A stretch of DNA of 64,000 bases from Maniola hyperantus (Eukaryota > Arthropoda > Insecta > Lepidoptera > Nymphalidae), in NCBI RefSeq assembly GCF_902806685.2, contig NC_048560.1:474492-538491 (forward strand). The letters are read 5' to 3'. The stretch's first letter is position 1. Every line of letters begins with the position of its first letter. Positions 21,030-32,094 of the stretch are shown here, piece by piece. The notes under the pieces are model-generated. The model did no database searches and was not told the origin of the DNA. It saw only the letters and a program-made list of their open reading frames with translations. Position numbers and translations under genes: made by a program.

Positions 21030-21439
21030 TTTTCTCACTGGGTTTAGTCTACAAAAGAACACCTTTATATCACATCTGTGAGATAAAAACTAATTAAGTT
21101 AACTTTGAATAGGCAATTATTGAAATCATTTTAACGAGGTTTAAAACAAAGCCACAAGCACCGACCAGAAATAAAAGGCCACAAGCGGAACTACGAATTC
21201 GCGACGTTTCTTTTCTTTGGATGAGCAATCGACTCAGTGTTGCCACTTATGATTTTAGTTTTACCCTATTTACTGTAGGAATGTAGGAAATCAGTCTATT
21301 TAAATAAAAATACCCTCATATTTTCACGTTTTTGATATAATTTCATGACTAACTACTTATAATTTTAATTACCTATTTATTTAATTAATGCATTCCAATA
21401 TTAATTACATAGGTAATTAATTGAAATTCTTATTATAAG
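21030..21439 (-). promoter_or_regulatory. Probable FBXO28-like promoter and 5' UTR region
   Basis: Inferred only from position: the 400 bp upstream of ATG 21029, bounded by the MITE at 21440. GC rises locally at about 21150-21230 (CCACAAGCGGAAC, ATTCGCGACG). No TATA element is obvious. Confidence 0.35.
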
Positions 21440-21580
21440 TCCCGCAAATTGCTAATGACGTCAGCACTATACTGAAGTTTCGAGCTGATGGTATATTTTT
21501 ATTTCGGCTGACATCAAAATTACGTCATTTAGATGTTAATGAGACATGGTTCCAGCGCAATAGCAATTTGCGGGATTTAT
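21440..21580. mobile_element. MITE (GCAAATTGCTA family), copy 2
   Basis: TCCCGCAAATTGCTA at the left and TAGCAATTTGCGGGA at the right are exact inverses. Reverse complement of the copy at 11485. From 21580 to 22500 there is only AT-rich DNA with a family-A relic near 22110-22200. Confidence 0.8.
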
Positions 21581-22507
21581 ACCTACACTATAATGACAAT
21601 ATAAAATATTAGAACCCCGTTGGGGCACAGCAATTTTAGCAAGGAGACGGCGAGGTAGCCTAGTCGTTTATTTTATAATAGGCTTTTTCGATTAACAATG
21701 TTTTCAATGAATCAATGAATGCTAATTACTCTCGATTGTTTTAATGTGGTCAGGAATTTTAGTCTAGATTTTTACACACATCGAGATGGGACCAATACTG
21801 TGTATCTTTAGGTTGGAGCTCGGTACAAGCATATTATATTTACGTGAAGGACGGAGTTCATAACATTGAATTATCTATGGTTTATAACAACGTGGCACGT
21901 CTTCCAATTCAGTAAAGTTTTGCGGTTGTTTGCGGACGAATTTGAATGATTCCAATATGTAATTATAGGCAACAGATAAGTAAAAATACAGACACACACA
22001 CAGATACATCTATAAAACTTATAATCTATTTTATAATATTAATAGTATAGATTTTTGTAAATGTATGAACTAATAAATTCGCACTCGCTTCGCTCGCGTG
22101 TTTATTTTATAACTACATCTGTATGGATTCAGTTTTTTAAAAATCCCATGATAACTCTCTGATTTTAGGAAATAAAAAGCCTATCCCCGTTTACTTAAGG
22201 ACAGTCCCTATCAGTAGTCTTACTATCTAGCTCTTAGTCGTTTCGCCTTAAAATAGGGCGAAATCCCCAAACATGGTTACACTGACGACTTGACATTTTA
22301 CAAACCTATTCAAACTTTATTTATTTCTCTTTCGTACTCATTCAGAATCCAATATCGAATGAGAGAGAGAAGCTAACAGGAAGGATCTTTACACTTTTGA
22401 CCATAGAAATAGTTGACCTTTTATGATCGGTGCTTTTGACAGGTACATAAATAATTGATTCTAGATTTCTAGGTTCTCCCTTAAACGATTATTATCTGTG
22501 ATAACTG

Positions 22508-22590
22508 ATTAACTGATAGCCTAGTGGTTACTGGCAGGTCGTTCGCCTCCTAATTGGAGTGCGAGGGTTCGATCCCGGGCACGCACCTGT
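22508..22590 (+). repeat. SINE-D head fragment
   Basis: GATAGCCTAGTGGTTA (A box) and GGGTTCGATCCCGGGCACGC (B box), truncated after the tRNA-like part. Confidence 0.7.
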
Positions 22591-22742
22591 ATCCTGGAAA
22601 TCTATTAACGTTTTCAAGCGGTTTTATGAACAGATATTCAAATAAAAATACTAGGTATATTAATTATTTCCATTTTTTTTTAATGAATCTAATTTATAAA
22701 GACATAACACCAAAAACTTATAAATTAACAATAGTAATAAAA

Positions 22743-25700
22743 TTAATTAGATAATAATTTGAATGTAGGGAGATCACAATGTTTCTTCTTAACGTGAAAC
22801 CGTAATGATGTGTTGTACTTCGTAGCAAACGGACAGACTTCACATTTAAACCTCTTTTCTGTAGAGTGCTTGTATTTATGCTGGACTAAATTGGCTGGTA
22901 GAATTGTTGCATAGTCACATTGATCACACATGTATCTCTTTTTGCCAGTCAAATGGGCTTCTTCGTGATATCTTAGAATATATTTATTCATACTCTGGAA
23001 TGGGCATTTCGAACACTGCAGTTTGACCCCTATATCTGCATGTTTTCTCTTATGCTTCTCCATGGCAGGTTCGTAATAAGTTTTATATCTACAACCAGCA
23101 AATTCACAGTGTAGAGTCGTTGCATTTTTATGCCTTAGCATATGTTGAGTCATACTTGCACGGTTTGACGTTTCAAATTCACAAAATCTACACTGTACTG
23201 TTGTATCTGTATGCTTTAATTTTATATGTTTCTGGAGTTCTTGTTCCAGCACCATTTCTCCACATACTTGACACTGGGTGTTAGATTTCTTTCGATGGTT
23301 TTGCTCATAATGCAGCTTTAGTTGTTCCCAAGTGTCATAATTGTCGGGACATTTATTGCATTGGAAGGTAGCTGGTATGTCCGTTTCTTCCTTTTTAACT
23401 TCTATTAAAGTCATAGCACCTATCTTATCGTTAGGTGCTTTGTGCGCTACATTGATATGTTTACATAATTCAAATTCATCTGAGAACGTTTCCGTACACT
23501 GATCGCATTTCTGTTGGCTTTGACCTTCATTGTAATTCGGATGTTTTAACAAAACATGACGTCTATAACTCTCCTTCGCTCTAAATATTTTTTTACAATA
23601 TCGACAGGTGTACGACACTTTTAAATGGACTTTCATGTAGTGAGGTTTTAACTGGCGTTTATCGTGAAAACTTTCGGGGCACATATCACAAAAAACAGTT
23701 TTTGGTGTATCAATTTTGTGGGTACACCGCAAATGTTTACACAGTCCCCCTCGGGATGCGAAAACTAAACCACAAATATGACATTCTTGAATCATTTTCT
23801 TATGTGTGTGTGCCACATACATCTCTCTATTTTCAAAATGCTTTTCGCAAATGTCACAATACGTTTCTTTATCATGTTTCCTTCTAACATGTCGTTTCAA
23901 ACTCTCGACTTTATCGTAGGAGAGATTACATATCACACATTTCAATCTGAAATCATCTTTTAACGCATTGTGTTTCCTTCTCATGTGTAATTTTAAGAAG
24001 TTTAATGACGAAAAAACAAGAGGGCATTCTTTGCACATAACTTCTCCAGTTTCCTCGTTCTTACAATCCAATAAATCCTTCATTTCAGCTGTTTCACTGT
24101 TTTGTTTATCATTTTCTTCATCAATTATCCGATGCTTTCTTTGCACATGCCTAGCATAAGTCTCTCTTTTAGTGAACACTTTGGGGCAAAACGGACAGTT
24201 ATACCAAGTATCTAAAACTGGTTTGGGTACGTTTGAATGTTTTCTTTGCATATGGACTATTAAACTTCTGTGTTTGTCGTACGTTAGTCCACATTCATCA
24301 CAAACATGTTTAAAGGATTCTTCAAACGACCCGTGCTTCCGTCTCATGTGCATACGCAATCTTGGCAATCCTTTGAAGACTAGAGCACATACATCGCAAG
24401 TTCTTTCCTCAGCATCGTCAGGTACTGCATTAGGTCCATGTTTTCTCTTTATGTGAGCAACTAAACTATTTTTTTGTTCGTATGCCATACCACAATAGTC
24501 ACACATGTGTTTAAAAGACTTTCTGTACACTTTATGCTTTCTTTTTTGATGCATTCTTAAAGTTTTCGGGCTTTGAAAGACTAGATGGCAGACTTTGCAC
24601 ACAAAATTTGGTGCAGGTGCTGTATATCCTAAGACATTTTCGTCCGGACTGTAACCTAGGAGGGTTTTCTCTTTAAGTATACTTTCAAAAGTTAAAAGAA
24701 CTGCTTCATGGTTCTGTTCTTCGATTTTCACAGCCGGTTCTTGACTCTCCTCACTTTGAGGGCCTTCTAGCATTAAGCCATTGTGATTTGCGAACTGAAA
24801 CAAAAAATATACATTCTTATTCTAAAAAACAATTGTAATTCATCAAAAAGCTCTTAAAGTTTCCAACTTTTCGTTATATTTCGAACTAGCTGATGCCCGC
24901 GGTTTCGCCTATCATAATTTTCTAGGACGAAAAGTAGTGGATTTAGATTTTTAAAATCTAAATCCACTACTTTTCGTCCTGGAAATTCTTGATTTTCCAC
25001 GACTAGTGCTTACTAATTTAAATTTATATTTATTGTGTAACCAGCTTAATTTTAGTGCAGTATGTATGCAGATAAGGGTGGAATCAAACCAGTTTGATGC
25101 CATACCACACTTACGCATTTATAATATGTATTAGTATGGATATCAAAGCTGTTATAGCCTTGCGGTTAGGATGTCTGCCTTCTAATAGGAGGTCGGGGGT
25201 TCAATCCCCGGCATGCACCTCTAACTTTCTGGAGTCATGTGCATTTTAAGTAATTAAATATCACTTGCTTTAACAGTGAAGGAAAACATCGTGAGGAAAC
25301 CTGCATGCCTGAGAGTTCTCCATAATGTTCTCGAAGGTGTGTGAAGTCTCCCAATCCGCACATGGGCAGCGTGGTAGACTATGGCCAAAACCCTTCTCAC
25401 TGAGAGGAGACCCGTGCTCTGTAGTGAGCCGGCGATGGGTTGATCATGATGTCATGATGATGGATATGGAAGTATGGATGTATCACATTTAGTTACATCT
25501 TTCACTACAAAAGTCAAGGAACTCTAATAAAGTCCAGCAATAATTACTTACATCATTGAAATCCAATTCAACCTCAATATTCTCAACCTTGATATTCACT
25601 TCTGGATCAAGAACGGAAGGTTCATCCGTATCCATCATTGGATCGTAGAATGTCTGAGTTGGTAATGAAACTTTCTGTTCTATATCCTTGAATGGATCTT

Positions 25701-25851
25701 CCATTAAATCTTTCTTTTTCTTTTTCTTCTTCTTCTTAACTTTAATTTCATATGACATTGGTTCATCTGGCAGGAAGGATGCTGGATCTTTTCTCTTGTC
25801 GTCGTTTACTTTTTCTTTTTTTATATCAGGTTTCTCTTCTTTAACCTCCAT
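22743..25851 (-). CDS. C2H2 zinc-finger protein, ~19 fingers, two coding exons
   Basis: Exon 1, 25851-25552 (100 codons), joins exon 2, 24794-22743, in phase 0: donor GAT|GTAAGT and acceptor TTTTTGTTTCAG|TTC. The total is 783 residues. The exon-2 frame can be read upstream to a TTG at 24803, but that is intron sequence. Exon 1 encodes an acidic/basic leader with a run of Lys (residues ~38-47). Exon 2 carries about 19 C2H2 fingers, most of type C-x2-C-x12-H-x3-4-H ending RKH (for example CKVCHLVFQSPKTLRMHQKR, CDYCGMAYEQKNSL), with a Zn-degenerate one near CDICEKHF and a CEFAGC variant near the C terminus. Expected to be a nuclear DNA-binding protein; no target can be inferred. An acceptor at about 25919 and a donor-like AAG|GTGAGT at 26832 (minus) suggest a 5' UTR intron. 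I see no ZAD or BTB domain. Confidence 0.88.
24889..25140 (-). mobile_element. Helitron-like family A element containing a perfect hairpin
   Basis: CTAGCTGATGCCCGCGGTTTCG at the 3' end (minus orientation) and TTACGCATTTATAATATG..TTAGTATGGAT at the other. The interior is rearranged into a 57-nt palindrome (24924-24980). In the intron of the 19-finger gene. Confidence 0.65.
25147..25460 (+). mobile_element. tRNA-derived SINE, family D, full length
   Basis: AGCTGTTATAGCCTTGCGGTTAGG head, GGGGGTTCAATCCCCGGCAT B box, GAGGAAACCTGCATGCC body and GATGGGTTGATCATGATG tail. Ends ~90 bp before exon 1 of the zinc-finger gene. Confidence 0.85.
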
Positions 25852-25919
25852 GTCTGTTTTATTATTTAATTCATGTACATACCTATATAAATTTTATATT
25901 TAATATTCAAACTAACCTG

Positions 25920-27059
25920 AAAAAAAAATATGTTTATACTTTTATACCGCTTTTTTCATGTAGTCCTATTGTCCCCGTTTTCCGTATCTCCATTAACGGG
26001 GACATCGGGATTTGAATATAATTATTGAAAATCTATCCTGTTGTTCCCATTCTCTTTTCTCCTTTAACGGGGACTGCGGTAAATTAATAATTTTTTCACC
26101 CGTAACTTAGGCAGCCAGCTTTCCCTTTTATATATATAGATTCATTACCCATCAGTAAGAATAAATTTAAAACACAATGTAATTCATAAAAATAACATAT
26201 CTAAAGTACATAATACAGCAAAGAACGAAGCAAAAACTTTATTAAAAAGAACAAAAGTCTGAAGCTGTGAATCAGATATTTAAAAAATCCAAAGTTTATT
26301 TTTTAGTTTTTACTAGGCCTACATACAACTATTCAGTATTTCATAGTACAAGAATAGTAGGTAAGTACAAGAACTTTTATAAAATAAAAATTCTCCTTGT
26401 ATCATAAAACTATTTTCCTCTTTCTCAATAAAGTAATAATTAAACTGTGGTGCTTCAGGACCCAATATATTTAGGTATAATAACAGAAATTCTTTGAATA
26501 TTTTACAAGATACATCACTGTAAGTAACTACTTAGATTGATCAAAGAAATAGAGATAAGTAATAAAGATACAAGAAAACAGGCAATGCAACAGGATAAGA
26601 TTATAAAAAAAGAACACTATAAATAGTATGTATTTATATGCACATGGGCTTACTATGGTTATAAAAATATTACAACTATTCACATAAAATGATGAAGGTT
26701 AAACAGCTACAAGACGATAATTAACATATTATATGTTGCACGGAATCATATAAAAAGATGGCTAATGATTCGAAGGTTCTTTATTATAGCGATATTGAAA
26801 ATAATATACACGTCATTTGATCATAAAACTCACCTTATTCTATAATATTAAAATTCTATCACCAAATTCACAACATAAGATACTATGGCCGTTATTTATA
26901 ACAATTAAAATCTAAAGCTCTTCATTATTATATTAATCTATTCGTCTTCAACGCCTTTGTGGCGAAAATCAATAATTATACTTTTTAAAAATCATAATGA
27001 AAAATGAGCAATATGGATGTTGTTGACGTTTTTCAAGAGAACGTTACATTACGAGATGC
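25920..27059. other. 5' region of the 19-finger gene
   Basis: AT-rich. It includes an intron-like stretch with a minus-strand donor at 26832 and a probable first non-coding exon above it. No other gene or repeat recognised. Confidence 0.4.
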
Positions 27060-27855
27060 GCGATATGTATCGATATTGGCGAAACATCGATAGTGACGAC
27101 TTTTAAATATCGATATTTTTGACAAGATATCGTAATACCAGTGATAGATATAGAGAGAGAGCCAGCGCGTGCCAGACCTTCGTTATTTTATAAAAGCTGA
27201 AAGTTTCTCTGCGTATTATCCTCAACACCGGCCGGGAGGAACGTTTGTTTGGAAGTTTGCTTGGACCATGGTGGCTTTGGGAGATAATATTAACAGGTAA
27301 TAAAGGTGTAAAAAAATATGTTTAAGTATGTACCTATATTTTTTTTATATTTACTTCGGAATAGTATTAGAAATCACCTCATGCATTGCCAGACACTTGG
27401 TGTCATGGCAACCCTCTGCCAGACACCTTTAAACTTTAAGGGTGTCTGGCAGGGTTTGTTTGTTAGTTTATTGGTTTGTTCGTCAATCACATGGCAACGG
27501 AGCAATGGATCGACTTGATTTTTTTATGGGTATAATTAAGGACCTATCGGCTACCTTTTATCCCATAAAATCAAAAAGTTCCCTCGGGATTTTAAAAGCT
27601 TAAATTCACGTGGACAAAGTCATGGGCATCAGCTAGTAAAAAATGTTTTTATTTTTTTCTTATTGTTTTGTTTAGCATTAAGTACATAACACTTACCTAA
27701 GTAACAGTTGATCATAGTCTCTTATAAGTATTTAATATACATTCAAAGTATAAAAAATCTTGCAAAATATCGATATTTTGTGGTCCCTAATATTAGAATA
27801 TCGATATAAGCTCGATCAATATCGATATTTTAACAATATCGCTCATCCCTAACGT
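27060..27855. mobile_element. TATCGATA-rich element, nested
   Basis: The ends GATGCGCGATATGTATCGATATT and AATATCGATATTTTAACAATATCGCTCATC are roughly inverted and together carry about nine CGATA/TATCG motifs. Nested inside are a right-truncated MITE of the GCCAGC family (about 27150-27300, TATAGAGAGAGAGCCAGCGC) and a family-C Helitron-like element ending CATCAGCTAG|T at 27636. Confidence 0.55.
27440..27636 (+). mobile_element. Helitron-like element, family C
   Basis: GTTTGTTTGTTAG start region, ATCGACTTGATTTTTTTATGGG, and the end ACGTGGACAAAGTCATGGGCATCAGCTAG. Confidence 0.6.
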
Positions 27856-27971
27856 GAAATGACGTTTATTGGCAAGTGTTGCTTTTCTTCTCAGAACAAG
27901 GCTTTTCTTAATTCTTTTTTAAGTACATTTATTTTAATAACAAAAAAATTAAAGATATTTTTATTTATTAG

Positions 27972-28369
27972 GCAAGAGACCTGATGGATTGACGCTGGTT
28001 CCCTGGGAACGGGGACGGGCGCTAATGTGGGACGCAACTTGCGTTGACACATTGGCCCCGTGTCATATCAGGAAGACAGCATCAAGACCGGGAGCCGCAG
28101 CAGAAACAGCTGAAAACGGCAAGCGGCGCAAGTATGCCTCTCTTATAGAGAGTTACATTTTTGTGCCGTTTGCCGTGGAGACCCTGGGGCCATGGAGTCT
28201 TAGTGCTAAAAATTTTTTACGAGACATTTCACCGCGATTAATAGCCTCAACTGGTGACAGAAGGGCTGGCTCATTTTTTGCGCAGCGGATCAGCCTAGCT
28301 GTCCAGCGCGGAAATGCAGCCAGTATTCTTGGCACCATTCCACGCGGTCATGATTTATATAGTAATTAG
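27972..28369 (+). pseudogene. Orphan transposon-associated ORF, C-terminal fragment
   Basis: About 132 codons are open from an acceptor-like ATTTATTAG|GC to TAG 28367-28369. The ORF has no ATG; its conventional start (27989) is TTG. It reads RPDGLTLVPWERGRALMWDA, then CVDTLAP, AAETAENGKRRKYASL, FVPFAVETLGPW and RISLAVQRGNAASILGT. I have seen this pattern in many invertebrate genomes attached to retroelement-type ORFs, but cannot name the family. The spacing of D, E-x2-K and the following hydrophobic strand resembles a PD-(D/E)XK nuclease core; that is an inference. It is far more GC-rich than its surroundings and lacks the rest of any element. The sequence to 28628 is AT-rich and holds the likely ferredoxin promoter. 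Confidence 0.55.
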
Positions 28370-28628
28370 ATAAGGCTAGCTTTAAGTTTTTTTTTTTATT
28401 TAATCATTTAACTACATTATTCATGCTTGAGTTTTTAATTATCAAGAATAATATATTATGATAAGGACCAATTTCATTTATTCGCAATAGCAAATGCTCC
28501 GTTCAAAAACATAAAAACCATTCCAGTTGTCAAAACAAAATCCTTCAAGGTTTCCTTCAAATTAATAACCTCAAAATAAATGTTTTATTTACATTTTAAA
28601 ATGTTTTGTATATAACTTAATGGTCAAA

Positions 28629-31600
28629 ATGTTTAGAACTTTAAAATTGCTCCACGCGAGCCGTAATTTTAAGCTAATACAAACACATTTTCCCATTCAA
28701 AAAAGACTACTTCGTGTAACTCCAGGTTAAGTATATTTTAACTTTTAAGTTGGAGTAAATACTATGTAAATACAACGTAATATTTCTTTTCAGCCTTGAA
28801 ACACGGTGAATACGAATGGCAGGACCCAAAATCGGAAGACGAAATGTAAGTTACACGCACTGCTAATTAAAATTGGTAAAAGTTAGCTATGGATAAGGTT
28901 AGGTTCAAATAAAATTATACTGAAGAGTGAATCCACCTAGGCCGCATCGTGACTTATGACTTTCGACGACCTCCCTGGCGCAGTGGTAAGCGCTGTGGTC
29001 TTATTAATGGAAGGTTCCGGGTTCGATTCCCGGCAGGGGTTTGGAATTTTATAATTTCTAAATATTTGGTCTGGTCTGGTGGGAGACTACGGCAACTTTC
29101 GCAACGTTTGTTGACCTCTAGTGTCAGTCACTAATGATTTATTTGCAATATATCGTGAACTTTTTCTAAATAAAGTGTTTTTTTAAATAGGGTACCTATA
29201 TACTCATAGATAGAAAAGCTAATAAAAAAATCTTTTCAGAGTAAACATAGTGTATATTGACAAAGATGGCAAGAAGACCAAAGTGAGAGGCAAAGTTGGT
29301 GATAATGTATTATATTTGGCGCATAGATATGAAATTGAAATGGAGGGTCAGTAATTTATTTGGATATTTCCTTTTACTTGTGTTATTTAAGACTACTCAG
29401 ATATCTGCCAAATTTCTTGTCTTTCAGTCTTGACAGACAGTGGAGTGACATTAACAGAACTCTGTTTTAACAAGTTTCACCCTTTGGGTACTTCTTGGTC
29501 TAGTGGTTATGATGTTCGACTGGAGATGACCAGGGCCCTGGGTCCAATTCCCAGATCGGGTAAAAAAATAGGTACAATTGGGTATTTCTGTTAAGAAATT
29601 CACAGAACTAATAAGTAGAGTAAGGAAATTGGTGGTGTATCACCCCCGTGCCTTGGAGAGCATTTAAAGCCTGTGCCTGATTTCTCTCCGGTTGTGTTGG
29701 ATTTCCGCCCCATCGGGCTATGAGCGTGAGGGAATACAAAAATCACCTGTGTTTGGGCAAACATTTGTGCACCATAATATCTCCCTTGCAGTTGGCCAAT
29801 CTCCATAGAGATTGGCCACCGTGGCCAAAATTTGGTCAGGACTTGGGAGTAGTATTACCTACTTATAGCAAAATCCTATTACAATGTACAGGATTATTTA
29901 AACATATAAGAAAGCTTAGGAATGAGTTGCTTAACATTTTTATGATGTTTCTAATAAGTTTAAGTGATTTTGTAAAGTGGTGATAATAAAAAAAATACCT
30001 GGCTGAGTTTGTTGTGGGCTTTTCTCAGACTTGGGTGCTTTGGAACCCTCGTGTAGCTTTAATTTTAAGTTTGCGTAAAAATTATCACCACTAAATTTTA
30101 CAACTCCAACAACCAACCATCAAAAAGCGGAATTTATTACCTACTAGCTGATGCCTGCGACTTCGTACGCGTGGATTTAGGTTTATCTCTCTCTTGGAAC
30201 TCTTTGATTTTTCGAGATAAAAAGTAGCCTATGGCACTCTCCGTCTTAACTATACCCATGCAAAAAATCACGTCGATCCATTGCTCTGTTGCGTCGTGAT
30301 TGAAGGATAAACCAACAAACAAACACACTTTCACATTTATAATATGGGTACTGATTATCTATTTTGATTAAATTATTTGATTTGGGTATGAAACTCTGAA
30401 AAATATATTATTTTAACGTTACAGGTGCATGTGAAGCTTCCCTAGCATGTACAACGTGTCACGTGTACGTACATGAGGACTATGTGGACAAGTTACAAGA
30501 TCCAGAGGAGAAGGAGGATGATCTGTTGGACATGGCGCCGTTTTTGAAGGAAAACTCTAGACTGGGTTGGTAATCAAGCTTTTTTTTTATTCCGATAGCT
30601 AGTATCAGATGCCTGCGAATTAGTATTTTTTAAATCCTGTTGGAAGTCTTTGATTTTCCGGGATAAAAAGTAACATATGTCACTCTCCAGGTCTTTAACT
30701 ATACCCATGCAAAAAATCACATCGATCTGTTGCGCCGTTGTGATGTGATTGAAGGACACACCAACAAACAAACTTTCGAATTTATAATATGGGTAGTGAT
30801 ATGGACAAAATATGGGTATAAAATGTGTTATACCTATTATAATATACATACCTACTTATAAACATTAATGATTTTAAGCTTATTTCGTGGTTTGACGACA
30901 TATTTTAATGTAGATCAAGTGTGGTCTACATTAAAATATGTTTTGGGGTCTATACCGATAATTATGTTTCCTCTGATTACCAGTTACAGTTTTATTATAA
31001 GTATAGATAGACAAGTTAGCCCTTGACTGCAATCTCACCTGGTGGTAAGTAATGATGCAGTCTAAGATGGAAGCAGGCTAACCGGGAAGGAGTATAACAG
31101 TTTTTATTGAACCCATACACTGGCTAAATCGCTTGGCGGCATGGCCTTGCCGGTAGGGTGGTAAATAGCCACGGCCAAAGCCTCCCACTAGTCAAAAAAC
31201 TTGAGGTGAAATAACTGACATTTCTTCTTCATCATCATCGTCAACCGATAGGCGTCCACTGTTGGGCATAGGTCTCTTGGAGTTCCACACGCCACTGTCT
31301 TGTGCCACCTGAATCCAGCAGCTCCCTGTGACTCGCCTAAGTCGTCCGTCCACTTAGGGCGTTTATGCACTTATTTGTGATTTTACGGATCCGTAAAAAA
31401 TACGAATCGATTGTATCTACGTATTTGTATGACGGTCACTTCGAAGAATCACGGATACGAACCGAATACGGATGAGTGCACAAACACCCTTAGTGTGGGT
31501 CTTTCTTCTTACTTTGATGAAATCTCTGCAAAATGACCTACAGCAGGCATTTTTATTGTTTAACTGACTATTGTTAAACTACCATAGAAATAGTATGAAT

Positions 31601-32094
31601 TAATAGATTTTCTCTCTGGCTTGGTTTCCGCACTTAAACGTTTGTGACTGTTGTGCGGAATTAATGGATTATAACAATGCTGAAACGGCGGTTACGCACT
31701 CATCCGATCCGAGTCCGTGAAAATAAGTTCCGAAGATGTCATAGAACTTCTTCTTTTCTTCTCTATGGCTCTTTGTACTGCGATTTTTGTCATAGAACTA
31801 TTTGTATGATAGCCATCGACATAGGAATAGATATCGACATAGGAAGTACTACGTAGTAGTACTTCCAACTTCTTTGATGATAGCTTATGACATGACGTAG
31901 ATATTTTTCATATCCGTATTTTCACGGATTCGAATCGGATTAGTGCATGATCGCTCCTAGGCTTTAATTTAGTCCCTTTATGCTTTGCAGGCTGTCAAAT
32001 CACGTTAACAAAGGACATGGAAGGAATGGAGCTGACATTACCAAAAGCAACAAGAAATTTCTATGTTGATGGACACAAACCAGCACCACATTGA
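28629..32094 (+). CDS. FDX2: Mitochondrial [2Fe-2S] ferredoxin, FDX2 type, complete
   Basis: Five exons: 28629-28725, 28794-28845, 29240-29346, 30425-30565, 31991-32094; 501 nt, 166 residues. Phases agree, and donors are GT throughout (exon 4 uses the weak G|GTTGGT, fixed by the conserved LGC junction). The N terminus is basic with no acidic residue through ~residue 35 (MFRTLKLLHASRNFK), as in a mitochondrial presequence. The cluster ligands are C-EASLA-C-TT-C in ACEASLACTTCHVY and the later Cys in RLGCQI. DLLDMAPFLKENSRLGCQ, GMELTLPKATRNFYVDG and the C-terminal HKPAPH are typical of FDX2/adrenodoxin-like proteins, which act in Fe-S cluster biogenesis and receive electrons from ferredoxin reductase; that function is from family knowledge. 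Length is normal. A possible ATTAAA poly(A) signal is at 32452. Its 3' end converges with the next gene. Confidence 0.95.
28950..29095 (+). mobile_element. SINE family E head
   Basis: CGACCTCCCTGGCGCAGTGGTAAGCG (A box) and GGGTTCGATTCCCGGCAGG (B box), truncated after TGGTGGGAG and joined to a GC-rich-family tail piece (TTGCAATATATCGTGAAC). In ferredoxin intron 2. Confidence 0.75.
29489..29860 (+). mobile_element. tRNA-derived SINE (TGGTCTAGTGG family)
   Basis: The head CTTGGTCTAGTGGTTATGATG has an A box, and GGGTCCAATTCCCAGATCGG a B box. The long body has CACCCCCGTGCCTTGGAGAG, CCCATCGGGCTATGAGCGTG and GATTGGCCACCGTGGCC. In ferredoxin intron 3. Confidence 0.75.
30144..30350 (-). mobile_element. 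Helitron-like element, family C
   Basis: CTAGCTGATGCCTGCGACTTCG to TTATAATATGGGTA, with AAATCACGTCGATCCATTGC inside. In ferredoxin intron 3, 75 bp before exon 4. Confidence 0.7.
30597..30795 (-). mobile_element. Helitron-like element, family C
   Basis: The 3' hairpin is mutated (GATGCCTGCGAATTAGTA); TTCGAATTTATAATATGGGTA at the other end. In ferredoxin intron 4, 30 bp after exon 4. Confidence 0.65.
31014..31195 (-). mobile_element. SINE family E, 3' part
   Basis: TAGCCCTTGACTGCAATCTCACC, GAACCCATACACTGGC and CACGGCCAAAGCCTCCCA on the plus strand. Head missing. Confidence 0.7.
31225..31365 (-). pseudogene. RTE-type LINE C-terminal fragment
   Basis: ATCATCGTCAACCGATAGGC, GTCCACTGTTGGGCATAGG and ATCCAGCAGCTCCCTGTGAC match, on the minus strand, the coding tail better preserved at 60955-61245. 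Confidence 0.55.
31742..31790 (-). repeat. 3'-end fragment of the 35-41 kb LINE family
   Basis: CTTCTTTTCTTCTCTATGGC and CTCTTTGTACTGCGATTTT match the terminal bases of the large LINE at 35358-35400, in the same orientation. Helps fix where that element ends. Confidence 0.55.

Noticed and set aside
24795..24803. Start of the 19-finger protein at 24803
   Set aside because: The codon is TTG within the polypyrimidine tract; the acceptor CAG at 24797-24795 and an in-phase exon 1 show it is intronic.
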